This document shows positions 1 through 8,357 of a stretch of 64,000 nucleotides of DNA, one piece after another. Made by a program: the position numbers and the translations under genes. Source of the DNA: Chryseosolibacter sp036402075 (lineage in GTDB: Bacteria > Bacteroidota > Bacteroidia > Cytophagales > Cyclobacteriaceae); NCBI GenBank assembly GCA_036402075.1, contig DASWTP010000238.1:3307-67306 (forward strand). Direction: 5' to 3'. Position 1 is the stretch's first letter, and every line of letters begins with the position of its first letter. The notes beneath the pieces were generated by a model. That model made no database searches, was not told where the DNA came from, and saw nothing but the letters and a program-made list of their open reading frames with translations.

Positions 1-1217
1 AGCGCAGCTGCATTAGAAGTACCGGCCGTGCTATACGCAACAAGCTCGGGTTTAATCCGCCCGTCATGCGCAGGACCACGCGAAGAGAAACTCACCGCAT
101 TCCCAGTCGTGTCAACCGCTCCAACCACCAATGCATTCTTGGCCATCTTTGAATTGCCTGTGAGATTGGAATATCCCGGAGCGTTCACATACTTGCCGGA
201 AGCCGCCAGAGAGGTTCCGGAGTTTCCAGAAGAAAAGACATGAAGAACTTTCGGATTTTCGTTTATCGCGGCATCGTACGCGTTAGCCAGCGCGCCATAG
301 AAATTTTCCACTACCGTTCCATAAGCATGGTTTTGAAGGAAGGCGTTGGTTGACGAAAAGTGTGAACCGTTATCGGGAAACAGATTGTCAAAACTTGAAG
401 TTGTGAGCCTTGCGTGTGCCGCTACGCCCCTGCCAGTGATAAAGGAATTGCCTGCGCCTGCCATAATGGTAGCCATCTCGGTTGCATGATTGCTGGTGTC
501 ATCGTCTGCAAGCGCGGATGCAATACTCCGCCCAAGCAAGTCGATATCAGCAGGGTTAAATTGTCTCTCCTTAATCGAGATAACAATGCCCTCGCCATTG
601 AGATCGGGATATTCATGGTGCACACGGTTTGTCTTGTTCGGGGCGTGGTATAGTTCGAGCACGCGCCCTTCTTCCTGCGCTTGCAATGACTCTTTGCCGA
701 CATAGGTGACATTGCTGTCTGCGAGGATTGATGAAAGAGCCGGCTCAATATTTCCCCTTATAATGACAAGATTGTTCTGTAACTCCGTCTCAAGGTCGAA
801 CTTCCGTATCGATGAGAGAAGCCCACCCGGGTTTTCAGCTTGCACGACATAGCGCGCGCTTTGTTCAAAATCGAGTGTCAGAAGGTTATCAGATAATTTC
901 CAGAGATAGTTGACTGGCTTGCTGCTTTCGATGATCTCGTGGTGTAGCGTGGCATGCGTTGTTGAAGGCTTTATTACGATAAGTTGATTGTCGAGCACGC
1001 GGATTGGGCGTAAGCCGGCATGTATCAGGTCCGAGACCGATCGGTCTTGCTTCAATTTGACTAACAAAAACGAGGAGTCGCGCTTAAGATAGTGAACAGC
1101 ATTCGGGCGAGCGCTAAGGGTAGTGATAATTTGTACGAGATCCGTTTGAACATGCTTTTGTGCGTTGCAACATACAACATAGCAAATGACCAGTATCGCA
1201 ACCGTTGTAAACTTCAT
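1..1217 (-). CDS. S8 family (subtilisin-like) serine peptidase, 3' end cut by window edge
   Basis: The reading frame runs from an ATG at 1217 leftwards off the window, giving about 405 residues. It begins with a secretion signal (MKFTTVAILVICYVVCCNAQ). A pro-region of roughly 180 residues follows, then a subtilase fold. Visible blocks are the His region (SNHATEMATIMAGAGNS), the substrate-binding block HVFSSGNSGTS, and at the very edge the catalytic Ser block AYSTAGTSNAAA. The strand that normally carries the catalytic Asp reads GEGIVISIKERQF, so Lys-Glu stands where Asp is expected. I recall similar sequences from Bacteroidota secreted peptidases, but could not check. The C-terminus, where a secretion sorting domain might sit, lies outside the window. 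It is divergent from the M57 protease gene, with 122 bp between the two starts. The family call is firm; activity is uncertain because of the Asp site. Confidence 0.85.
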   Translation of the reverse strand, partial: MKFTTVAILVICYVVCCNAQKHVQTDLVQIITTLSARPNAVHYLKRDSSFLLVKLKQDRSVSDLIHAGLRPIRVLDNQLIVIKPSTTHATLHHEIIESSKPVNYLWKLSDNLLTLDFEQSARYVVQAENPGGLLSSIRKFDLETELQNNLVIIRGNIEPALSSILADSNVTYVGKESLQAQEEGRVLELYHAPNKTNRVHHEYPDLNGEGIVISIKERQFNPADIDLLGRSIASALADDDTSNHATEMATIMAGAGNSFITGRGVAAHARLTTSSFDNLFPDNGSHFSSTNAFLQNHAYGTVVENFYGALANAYDAAINENPKVLHVFSSGNSGTSLAASGKYVNAPGYSNLTGNSKMAKNALVVGAVDTTGNAVSFSSRGPAHDGRIKPELVAYSTAGTSNAAA

Positions 1218-1339
1218 CTCACAGGAAAATAATGCCGTTCAAAGCTACTGGGTTTATATGGCCGTACCGCAACGACTCTGGATGGAAATTCTCGATAGCT
1301 TGATTTACTCATTCAATCTATTCATTAACCTAAACAATT

Positions 1340-2188
1340 ATGCACCAAATTAAAAAACTTACGACCGCTATGGCGATCGTTGCGATGTTTATTATCGCAC
1401 CTTCCTGTTCCGAGCAAGAGCTCAAGCCCGAACAAACTACCGAAATATCCGAAGACATTAAAGCTCAATTTAAAGAATTGGGATTTGACGTCAGTGACAT
1501 TCGCCTCGTAAATGATGAGAACCCGTTGTCGTCCCGATTCGGATCGAAATATTACCTGCTTGAAGGTGATATCGCGATCTCCGAGGACAATCTCAACTCA
1601 ATGATGGGCAGTGATGTGCACCATGTAGGAGCAGTCGGTGAGCAGTACCGCACAACAAACCTGGTATCTAACAATAGAACGATCCGCGTTTTAGGTTACA
1701 CAGGGGGAAGCAATGCACTTGATTCGAAGATGAGAACTGCGTTGCAGCAGGCCGTTGACAATTACAACGCCTTGAATATGGGTCTGAGCTTCACCCTATC
1801 GTTCGGCACAAATACAGGAGCCAACGACATCACCGTTTATCGTGTTAGTGGTAGCGCTGGCGGCTCCGCTGGCTTCCCAAGCGGTGGCAATCCATATCAA
1901 TGGGTTCAAATCTATTCGGGGACAAGCAGTTACAGCACCGATGTGGTTGAGCACGTGATCACCCATGAGATCGGCCATTGCCTCGGACTCCGTCACACCG
2001 ATTACTTTAACCGGTCACTCTCGTGTGGCAGTGGTGGCAACGAAGGTTCATCTGACGTTGGAGCCATCCACGTTCCCGGCACCCCTACTGGCTATGATGC
2101 GAATTCAATTATGCTCTCGTGCTTCAGTTCATCTGAAACCGGTGAGTTTGGCACCTACGACAGGGTTGCACTCGAATACCTTTACTAA
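1340..2188 (+). CDS. M57-type (HEIGH) zinc metalloprotease lipoprotein
   Basis: This 282-residue secreted protein starts with a lipoprotein signal peptide whose lipobox is around IIAPSCSE, so it is probably lipid-anchored. The zinc site is HEIGHCLGLRHTD near residue 210, an HExxHxxxxxH metzincin-type signature, and a Met-turn-like SIMLSC lies about 40 residues later. This matches the dual-action HEIGH (M57) peptidases common in Bacteroidota. The N-terminal 100 residues form a pro-like region containing DDIRLVNDE-type acidic sequence. No C-terminal sorting domain is visible; the protein ends YDRVALEYLY. It is transcribed alone, divergent from the subtilase and followed by a strong hairpin. The substrate is unknown. 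Confidence 0.88.
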   Translation: MHQIKKLTTAMAIVAMFIIAPSCSEQELKPEQTTEISEDIKAQFKELGFDVSDIRLVNDENPLSSRFGSKYYLLEGDIAISEDNLNSMMGSDVHHVGAVGEQYRTTNLVSNNRTIRVLGYTGGSNALDSKMRTALQQAVDNYNALNMGLSFTLSFGTNTGANDITVYRVSGSAGGSAGFPSGGNPYQWVQIYSGTSSYSTDVVEHVITHEIGHCLGLRHTDYFNRSLSCGSGGNEGSSDVGAIHVPGTPTGYDANSIMLSCFSSSETGEFGTYDRVALEYLY

Positions 2189-2220
2189 TTCATAATTTCA
2201 CTTCGATCGCGAATGAGTAC

Positions 2221-2248
2221 TGAGCCGGGAGAAATCCCGGCTCATTTA
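2221..2248 (+). terminator. Hairpin terminator after the M57 gene
   Basis: A perfect 10-bp stem, TGAGCCGGGA / TCCCGGCTCA, encloses a GAAA tetraloop and is followed by TTTAAAC. It lies 33 bp past the stop of the metalloprotease gene. The U-tract is short, so the efficiency is uncertain. Confidence 0.7.
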
Positions 2249-2473
2249 AACAAGCGCAATGTCATAGTCAGGGATACTGTAATCACGTATTGAGCTCATC
2301 ATTGTTTCGTGATGCATTGCTTGCGTAATACCCTGTTCGCTCGCAGGAGCTGTAATCTTAATACAACAAGAGGTGCGGCAAAATTTCTACAGAGCGTAAT
2401 GCTCATGTCCAGACGGCTGGAGATTGAAACCGGGTATACTATTTTATCGCTTGATCCGGAATCCTTCTTCACC

Positions 2474-4453
2474 ATGGAGCAACCATCATCTTCGACTTCA
2501 GTGTCGGGTAAAACCATTCTATTTGTATCTTTGCCGCGGCATGACGCAAAATATACCTCTACGCCCTGGCAGCTCGCTGTTCAACTTGCAAAAACAAATA
2601 ACGTCATATTCACGGATCACCCGTTCTCGTTTCAGGATGCCGCCACGAAGTTCAGGGAGCCTGGCGTAAAGCGAAGACTGAAATCGTATCTCGGAGGCGA
2701 GGTATTTATGAAGGAGGGCGTTTATGTCGTCAGAACTCCATTTGTATGGCCAACCAACTTTCTTCCAAAAGGTAGACTCTATAATTTCTTTTCCCAATGG
2801 AATCAACGCATCCTCGCAGCACGTCTCAATGCATTTTTCAAGAAGCAAGGGATCACATCACTCGTTTACATCAATTCGTTCAACTTTTACTATCATGATC
2901 TGCCAAAGTATTTGAGAGCCAAAACAGTGGTGAACATCTATCACTGCATTGACCCGATGATTAAATCGTTTACACTGAAACATGGCCAGTATCTGCAGGA
3001 GAAGGCAGCCCGCAGCGCGGACGTAGTTGTCGCAACCGCACCTGCACTCCTCAAGCCATTTCAGCAGATCGGTTTACAAACATTCCTCGTGCCCAACGCT
3101 GCAAATTTCAAACACTTCAATGCCGCCACTTCAGACATTCAGGTTCACCTGAAACTTCAATCCCTGTCAGGCAAAGTAGTTGGCTATTTTGGAAATATTG
3201 AAAGACGAACAGATTTCAAATTGCTGTCAGAAGTGGTAGATCTATTGACCGAGTGGCACCTTGTCATGGCGGGCCCTTACGATAAATCATATGTTCCCGA
3301 GAACTTCCTGAAACATCCGCGAATCCATTTCACCGGTCCATTCTCTCACGAAGAAGCGCCTTCGGTGATCAAACGATTCGATGTTGCAATCATACCGTTC
3401 AAATGTGATGAAGTTTCCAACGGCATCTATCCGCTGAAATTGTATGAATACCTGGCGGCAGGAAAACCGGTTGTGTCGACCAATTTTAATCCTGATATCC
3501 TTGCCGAACTTAGTGGAACCGTGAGTATTGCCGACACTGCGCAGGAATTTGCAAATTCGGTGCTTCTCGCCTACGCTACGGACTCAGAAAAGAAGATAGC
3601 ACAACGAATTGCTGTGGCTGCAAATCAAACCTGGGAACACCGCGCAAGCCAGTTTGAAGAGATCATCAAGAACGAGCTCACAAAGAAGAATATGGAACCT
3701 GTCATTAGCGTCATGAAACCGGTTTCGTCCGGTTCGCTCAAAGAACGTATCAAAAGCAACCCACGGTTGAAGAAATTCGTATTGTCGTTGATTTTCCGAA
3801 AGAAGCCCTATGGCTCTCGCGTAAAGTGGTACATCTGGCTTTGGCTGATTTTTCCACGATACTTTCAACGCGGAATCTCCTGGGCATCGCGGCTGGACCT
3901 GGTGCCCTTCAATAAATTCAAGATTGGAAAATATTCGCGCGTTGAACAAGGTGTTGTGATCAATAACGGGATGGGTGACGTGATTATCCACGATGAAGTG
4001 CACACCGGCATCGGCTGTGTCATCATCGGCCCGGTGACCATGCACAAACACGTGGGACTGTCACAATACGTTCGCGTTCTCGGCATGCACCATGGTAGCG
4101 ATGCAGACTCGCCACATCACTATCAGCGCGCCTGGAAAGCTCCTGTGATCCTGGAGGAAGATGCGTTTATCGGGACAGGTACTGTCATCATGGGCAAGAA
4201 GAATGGAGAGCCACTTGTGTTGGGAAGATATTGCAGAGTTGGCGCAAATTCAGTTGTCACCACTGATATCCCTCCCTACTCCGTTGCTGTTGGCAATCCT
4301 GCCAAAGTAGTCCGTGTCTGGGATTTTGAAAATAAATGCTGGAAGAAGCCAAGCGATGACAGCGTTCCGTCAAAAAGGAATGAAAAGGAAAATACCATTG
4401 CGGTGATCGATCCAACATTACTGACGGATCCAAAGTTCAATGCCCAAGGCTAG
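2474..4453 (+). CDS. Fused GT4-type glycosyltransferase and hexapeptide-repeat acyltransferase
   Basis: From the ATG at 2474 the protein has 659 residues; the frame is open back to 2309 (GTG), but that upstream part looks unlike protein. Residues about 10-400 are a GT-B glycosyltransferase. They include a Rossmann start (TILFVSLPRHD) and the nucleotide-sugar block YPLKLYEYLAAGKPVVSTNF, where an Ex7E-like arrangement is visible. Residues about 450-630 form a left-handed beta-helix acyltransferase of the serine/colanic acid O-acetyltransferase type: imperfect hexapeptides (VVINNGMGDVIIHDEVHTGI, VIMGKKNG) and the terminal IPPYSVAVGNPAKVVRVW. These two activities usually sit on separate proteins, so one chain would transfer a sugar and then acylate it, presumably on a surface polysaccharide. 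No polysaccharide cluster surrounds it. Both domain calls are firm; the substrate is unknown. Confidence 0.85.
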   Translation: MEQPSSSTSVSGKTILFVSLPRHDAKYTSTPWQLAVQLAKTNNVIFTDHPFSFQDAATKFREPGVKRRLKSYLGGEVFMKEGVYVVRTPFVWPTNFLPKGRLYNFFSQWNQRILAARLNAFFKKQGITSLVYINSFNFYYHDLPKYLRAKTVVNIYHCIDPMIKSFTLKHGQYLQEKAARSADVVVATAPALLKPFQQIGLQTFLVPNAANFKHFNAATSDIQVHLKLQSLSGKVVGYFGNIERRTDFKLLSEVVDLLTEWHLVMAGPYDKSYVPENFLKHPRIHFTGPFSHEEAPSVIKRFDVAIIPFKCDEVSNGIYPLKLYEYLAAGKPVVSTNFNPDILAELSGTVSIADTAQEFANSVLLAYATDSEKKIAQRIAVAANQTWEHRASQFEEIIKNELTKKNMEPVISVMKPVSSGSLKERIKSNPRLKKFVLSLIFRKKPYGSRVKWYIWLWLIFPRYFQRGISWASRLDLVPFNKFKIGKYSRVEQGVVINNGMGDVIIHDEVHTGIGCVIIGPVTMHKHVGLSQYVRVLGMHHGSDADSPHHYQRAWKAPVILEEDAFIGTGTVIMGKKNGEPLVLGRYCRVGANSVVTTDIPPYSVAVGNPAKVVRVWDFENKCWKKPSDDSVPSKRNEKENTIAVIDPTLLTDPKFNAQG

Positions 4454-4513
4454 TTTTTGATTTTTTGTTTCACCTCCAACGGTTAACTTGCTCCGGTTAA
4501 CATTACCTGGTCT

Positions 4514-5791
4514 ATGCTGAACTCCAAGAAACGCGTTGCCATCATCGGCAGTCAACGGATTCCCTTTGTGCGATCCTTCAAAGAATATTCGCGCACCTCA
4601 AATAAAGAAATGCTTACCGCCACCTTGGAAGCGGTGGTAAGCAAATTCAATCTTCATAAGAAGCGGATTGGAGATGTTTCGCTAGGTGCGGTGATGACCA
4701 GTTCGATTGAATGGAACCTGGCGCGGGAGGTGGTACTGGGCACAAGTCTTGATCCACATACACCTGCGTTCAATGTTCAACGCGCCTGTGGGACGAGTCT
4801 TGAAACAGCAAATCTTATAGCGCTGAAGATTGCAGCCGGACAAATTGAAAGCGGGATCGCGGGAGGTAGTGACACAAACAGCGATCTGCCCATTATGCTG
4901 CAGCGAAGCCTCGCCTGGAAGCTTATTGATATCAACAACGCGAAATCATTTGGAGAACGAGTTTCAAAAATTCTCGGCATCCGCCCGAAAGATTTGAAGC
5001 CAGCTTATCCCGGCATCGTGGAGCCGCGCACGCACTTGTCGATGGGGCAGCATACGGAGAAAATGGTGAAGGAGTGGAAGATCACTCGTCTCGAGCAGGA
5101 TCAGCTGGCACTAGAGAGTCATCAAAAAGCTGCACTGGCATACAAGGATGGATTTTACAATGATCTCGTTGTATCGTTCAAATCAGCGAAACGCGATACG
5201 ATCCTGCGTGAAGACACAACCCTTGAAAAGCTGAGCAAACTCAAACCGGTGTTTGACAAGAGTGCCGCAGGAACAATGACTGCCGGAAACAGCACTGCGT
5301 TTACCGATGGTGCCGCGGCCGTATTGATGACGTCAGAGGAATATGCTCGTCAGCATAATTTACCGATACAAGCTTATTTTGTCGATGCGGAAGCGGCAGC
5401 AGTTGACTTTGTCGAAGGGGCTGGTCTATTAATGGCGCCAACGATTGCCGTTTACCGGATGCTGCAGAGGAACAACCTGACGCTTCAGGATTTCGACTAC
5501 TATGAAATTCATGAAGCGTTTGCAGGCCAGGTGCTATCAACACTCAAAGCGTGGGAAGATGAAGCCTACTGCAAAAAAGTGCTGGGCGCATCAAAGCCGC
5601 TGGGAAGCATTGACCGGTCGAAGATGAATGTCAAAGGAGGAAGCCTCGCGTTGGGCCATCCGTTTGGAGCGACTGGCGCACGGGTTCTAGGCACCATGGC
5701 AAAGCTGCTTGATCAGCGGGGCAAAGGGCGCGGACTCATTTCTGTTTGCACCGGAGGCGGAATGGGTGTGGTAGCGATTGTTGAGAAATAA
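4514..5791 (+). CDS. fadI: Acetyl-CoA C-acyltransferase (thiolase), FadI-like
   Basis: This 425-residue thiolase cleaves 3-ketoacyl-CoA (beta-oxidation) or condenses two acetyl-CoA. The nucleophile is Cys92 in NVQRACGTS. The other active-site blocks are EIHEAFAGQ, GGSLALGHPFGATGAR and the C-terminal SVCTGGGMG. The length and the opening (KRVAIIGSQRIPFVRSFKEY) resemble FadI-type trifunctional-complex thiolases (about 436 residues) more than biosynthetic PhaA or AtoB (about 393). No hydratase/dehydrogenase partner is adjacent. It is separated by 60 bp from the glycosyltransferase gene and ends in an intrinsic terminator. The thiolase call is firm; the FadI assignment is likely. Confidence 0.85.
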   Translation: MLNSKKRVAIIGSQRIPFVRSFKEYSRTSNKEMLTATLEAVVSKFNLHKKRIGDVSLGAVMTSSIEWNLAREVVLGTSLDPHTPAFNVQRACGTSLETANLIALKIAAGQIESGIAGGSDTNSDLPIMLQRSLAWKLIDINNAKSFGERVSKILGIRPKDLKPAYPGIVEPRTHLSMGQHTEKMVKEWKITRLEQDQLALESHQKAALAYKDGFYNDLVVSFKSAKRDTILREDTTLEKLSKLKPVFDKSAAGTMTAGNSTAFTDGAAAVLMTSEEYARQHNLPIQAYFVDAEAAAVDFVEGAGLLMAPTIAVYRMLQRNNLTLQDFDYYEIHEAFAGQVLSTLKAWEDEAYCKKVLGASKPLGSIDRSKMNVKGGSLALGHPFGATGARVLGTMAKLLDQRGKGRGLISVCTGGGMGVVAIVEK

Positions 5792-5842
5792 CTCCTCATT
5801 TTAACCTATCCTGCAATGGTTTATTTTTTACGATAATCAAAT

Positions 5843-5863
5843 GCGCGTCTTCCGCGCTTTTTT
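5843..5863 (+). terminator. Intrinsic terminator after thiolase gene
   Basis: A short GC-only stem, GCGCG / CGCGC, with a TCTTC loop is followed immediately by six T. It lies 52 bp downstream of the thiolase stop. Confidence 0.75.
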
Positions 5864-6009
5864 CCTGTAAATGGTTTTCGTTTCTGATGACTTGCCAATC
5901 GCGGGGTTTAATTGCGATCTCATGCAAAAACAGTATTCTATTTGGCACAAGAATTTAAACTTTCCATCGTGGAGTGGCCAGGGTTTGGAAGACCATATCG
6001 GGCAAGTTT

Positions 6010-6261
6010 ATGATGAGACAGCAAGTAAAATTCAACGAATTACCTCTTACCGACAAAGCTTTATTGATGGCTGAATTTGGTAGCTACCTTGAGTCAATCG
6101 AATTCTATGACTATTGGATTCACCTTTACTCGCTGCACTCAAATTTTATCGAGGTCTACTACAACATTCACACGCGCCAGATCGACAAGATAGCGATGGC
6201 TGATTATGCCGAACTCGATAAGTATCTTAACCGGATCGTCATTCAAAGCTTGAGACGATAA
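6010..6261 (+). CDS. Small conserved-looking hypothetical protein
   Basis: This is an 83-residue protein from tandem ATGs at 6010 and 6013 (MMRQQVKFNELPLTDKALLM). It is mostly helical, rich in Tyr, Phe and Leu, and contains SIEFYDYWIHLYSLHSNFIE followed by a strand-like VYYNIHTRQIDKIAMADY. The frame is open further up to 5974, but the upstream residues do not look like protein. A competing frame (5871-6074) overlaps its start and looks like noise. I have an impression of similar short proteins (...IEYYDHRIHLY...) in Cytophagales and Chitinophagales but could not verify this. It is convergent with the aldehyde dehydrogenase gene, 14 bp apart. No function can be assigned. Confidence 0.6.
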   Translation: MMRQQVKFNELPLTDKALLMAEFGSYLESIEFYDYWIHLYSLHSNFIEVYYNIHTRQIDKIAMADYAELDKYLNRIVIQSLRR

Positions 6262-6275
6262 TGCAAGGTGATCTT

Positions 6276-7643
6276 CTACGGCTTCCGAAGATGATAAGCT
6301 TTGGGTTTTGTAAACGCGCGAAGTCCAGCGTGGGATAACGTTGAGCCAAAGCCCGAATGTTTTCTCCCGCTCCAAGGCACGGCAGCACTCACACGATCAC
6401 AACAATTCCAATAGCCGGTACCCGAATCAACAGTTGAAAGAATCTGCTTCGCTCGACTTTCCGATGCGCTGTACACAGCGGAGGTCAGGCCATATTCGGT
6501 GTCATTCATCATGCTGATTGCTTCCTGGTCGTCCTTTACCTTCATAATGCCGATAACCGGCCCAAATGATTCATCTCGCATCACACTCATGACGTTACTT
6601 ACCTCTGTCAAAACCGTTGGTTCAAAGTAATAGCCTTTCCGACTAATTCGTTTGCCACCCGTGAGAATTTTAGCACCGCCCTTCACCGCATCAGCAATTT
6701 GTTTTTCGATCACCGACAGCTGATCCTTCCGAGTCAATGGCCCGATATATACTCCATCGGCAGTTGGCTCGCCTATCTTCCAGCTCCTGACCTCCCTGGC
6801 AAACTCGTCAACATAGCGGTCATAAATTTTTTCATGAACATAGATCCTTTCTACCGCGCAGCAACTCTGCCCGTTGTTGTAGAATGCTCCGTCCGCAGTT
6901 CCGGCAGCAACCGCTTTAATATCCGCGATGTCATCAGCAACGTAGACCGGATCTTTTCCACCGAGCTCACACTGACAAGGAACCATTTTAGCGGAGACCC
7001 GCTCATAAATATATTTACCTGTCTTATAAGATCCGGTGAAAAAATATCCAGCAAAGGGAAGGTCGAGCAATACTTCACCCGTTTCTTTTGCACCAATCCC
7101 GACCTGAAATGCCTTGTCCGGGATCCCAGCCTGTTTGAGCAGACGTTCGATATTTAATCCAGTAAGGGTAGCGTATTCGGATGGCTTATACAACACCGCG
7201 TTGCCAGCAAGCAATGCTGGAACAAAGACATTTACGCCAACGAGGTAAGGATAATTCCAGGCTGAGATGTTACAGATCACGCCCAACGGCTCGTACGAAA
7301 TCCACTCCGCCATGGTGCCATCGTCCGACATTTTTTCGTCCGACAAAAATTTCAGGGCATTTTCCGTGAGCCATTTAATTCTTGTCCTCGCGCCATTTAC
7401 TTCGTTGCGTGATTGCTGCAGCGGTTTCCCAACTTCGGCCGTAAGGTCCTTTGCAAGCTGCTCAATGTCGCGCTCTAGTAAGGCCGAAAAGTTTTTGATT
7501 ACGTCAATCCGCTCCGCCAGGTTTACACGGTTCCATTCAACCTGCCCTGCCTTCAATAGATCAAATTTTGTCGACAACGTTTGCCTTGTGTCGTCTTTGA
7601 TTTCGCGGAGAACTTCCTCCGTTGCTGGATTGATAATTTTCAT
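6276..7643 (-). CDS. NAD(P)-dependent aldehyde dehydrogenase, last gene of gamma-glutamyl amine operon
   Basis: This 455-residue ALDH-superfamily enzyme has the catalytic Cys261 in NNGQSCCAVER, the general base Glu227 in ELGGKDPVYV, and Asn130 in SAWNYPYL. The cofactor-binding motif FFTGSYKTGK is at about 201-210. It is the last gene of a five-gene minus-strand operon, 11 bp after the amidohydrolase. By position it should oxidise the gamma-glutamylated aldehyde made by the upstream Fe-alcohol dehydrogenase to the acid; with ethanolamine as substrate the product would be gamma-glutamylglycine. The protein is about 40 residues shorter at its N-terminus than PuuC-type ALDHs, as many succinate-semialdehyde-type ALDHs are. 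The family is certain; the substrate is inferred from context. Confidence 0.85.
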   Translation of the reverse strand: MKIINPATEEVLREIKDDTRQTLSTKFDLLKAGQVEWNRVNLAERIDVIKNFSALLERDIEQLAKDLTAEVGKPLQQSRNEVNGARTRIKWLTENALKFLSDEKMSDDGTMAEWISYEPLGVICNISAWNYPYLVGVNVFVPALLAGNAVLYKPSEYATLTGLNIERLLKQAGIPDKAFQVGIGAKETGEVLLDLPFAGYFFTGSYKTGKYIYERVSAKMVPCQCELGGKDPVYVADDIADIKAVAAGTADGAFYNNGQSCCAVERIYVHEKIYDRYVDEFAREVRSWKIGEPTADGVYIGPLTRKDQLSVIEKQIADAVKGGAKILTGGKRISRKGYYFEPTVLTEVSNVMSVMRDESFGPVIGIMKVKDDQEAISMMNDTEYGLTSAVYSASESRAKQILSTVDSGTGYWNCCDRVSAAVPWSGRKHSGFGSTLSHAGLRAFTKPKAYHLRKP

Positions 7644-7654
7644 GGCTGTACTGA

Positions 7655-8344
7655 TCAGCTGTTTCGCACTGCATTGAGGAATGCTTCTTTTACTTTTTTT
7701 GAGAATGGGTTGCTCAGATCGGTCATTCGTTCAGGATGCCACTGCACCAGCTGGAAAAACGGTTTTCCATCGTTCTTCTGCCGCTCGATTCCCTCAATAA
7801 TGCCATCGGACGAAAACGAATTCACAACCAGGCCTTTTCCGATCAGCTCTGCGCTTTGATGGTGGGCGCTATTGATCTCCCCTTTCGCCAAACCAGTAAT
7901 CCTGAACAGCTCACTGTTGACATCCACATCAACGGTGTGATATCGGTCCTTGTCAGGATAGCGGGAGTGGTTATACTTTCCAAATGATGGAATATCCGGA
8001 ACGAGTGTGCCCTTGTAATACACATTTGCCACCTGCAAACCACGGCAGATGCCGAGCAATGGCAGCTGATGCTTCTCAACTTCATCCAGAACCTTGAATT
8101 CGAATTCATCACGTGCTTCATCGATCTCGTGACAATAATCCTTGTACTCGGGCTTATTGTAATAGCGCGGGTGCACGTCTTCACCACCGCTTAGAATGAT
8201 GCCATCACATTTCTGTGCATCTCCTGCGTTGTTCAGTCCCGCCCCAAGCTTAATAACCTCAACATCGGGTTCCGCAGCGATCCATTGTTCGTAATTAGCG
8301 TATTTACTGCAGTCGGTAATTCCAATCGTAATTTTTTTCTTCAT
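7655..8344 (-). CDS. Class I amidotransferase-fold gamma-glutamyl hydrolase (PuuD-like)
   Basis: This 229-residue protein has a glutaminase-fold triad: Cys in LLGICRGLQVANV, and His-Glu in VQWHPER. In E. coli the PuuD family hydrolyses gamma-glutamyl-GABA to glutamate and GABA. The start chosen is the ATG at 8344 (MKKKITIGITDC); a GTG three codons upstream is possible. It lies 13 bp after the Fe-ADH gene and 11 bp before the ALDH gene, all on the minus strand. In the proposed pathway it releases glutamate and the oxidised amine (glycine if ethanolamine is the substrate). There is no synthetase partner domain, which argues against a biosynthetic amidotransferase role. Confidence 0.83.
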   Translation of the reverse strand: MKKKITIGITDCSKYANYEQWIAAEPDVEVIKLGAGLNNAGDAQKCDGIILSGGEDVHPRYYNKPEYKDYCHEIDEARDEFEFKVLDEVEKHQLPLLGICRGLQVANVYYKGTLVPDIPSFGKYNHSRYPDKDRYHTVDVDVNSELFRITGLAKGEINSAHHQSAELIGKGLVVNSFSSDGIIEGIERQKNDGKPFFQLVQWHPERMTDLSNPFSKKVKEAFLNAVRNS

Positions 8345-8357
8345 CTCAAGCACGCAT

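Noticed and set aside
422..748. 108-residue open frame on the minus strand
   Set aside because: It lies inside the subtilase gene in another frame; the subtilase frame carries the recognisable His and Ser blocks.
5871..6074. 67-residue frame overlapping the small gene at 6010
   Set aside because: It has no protein-like periodicity and conflicts with the better frame that starts at 6010.
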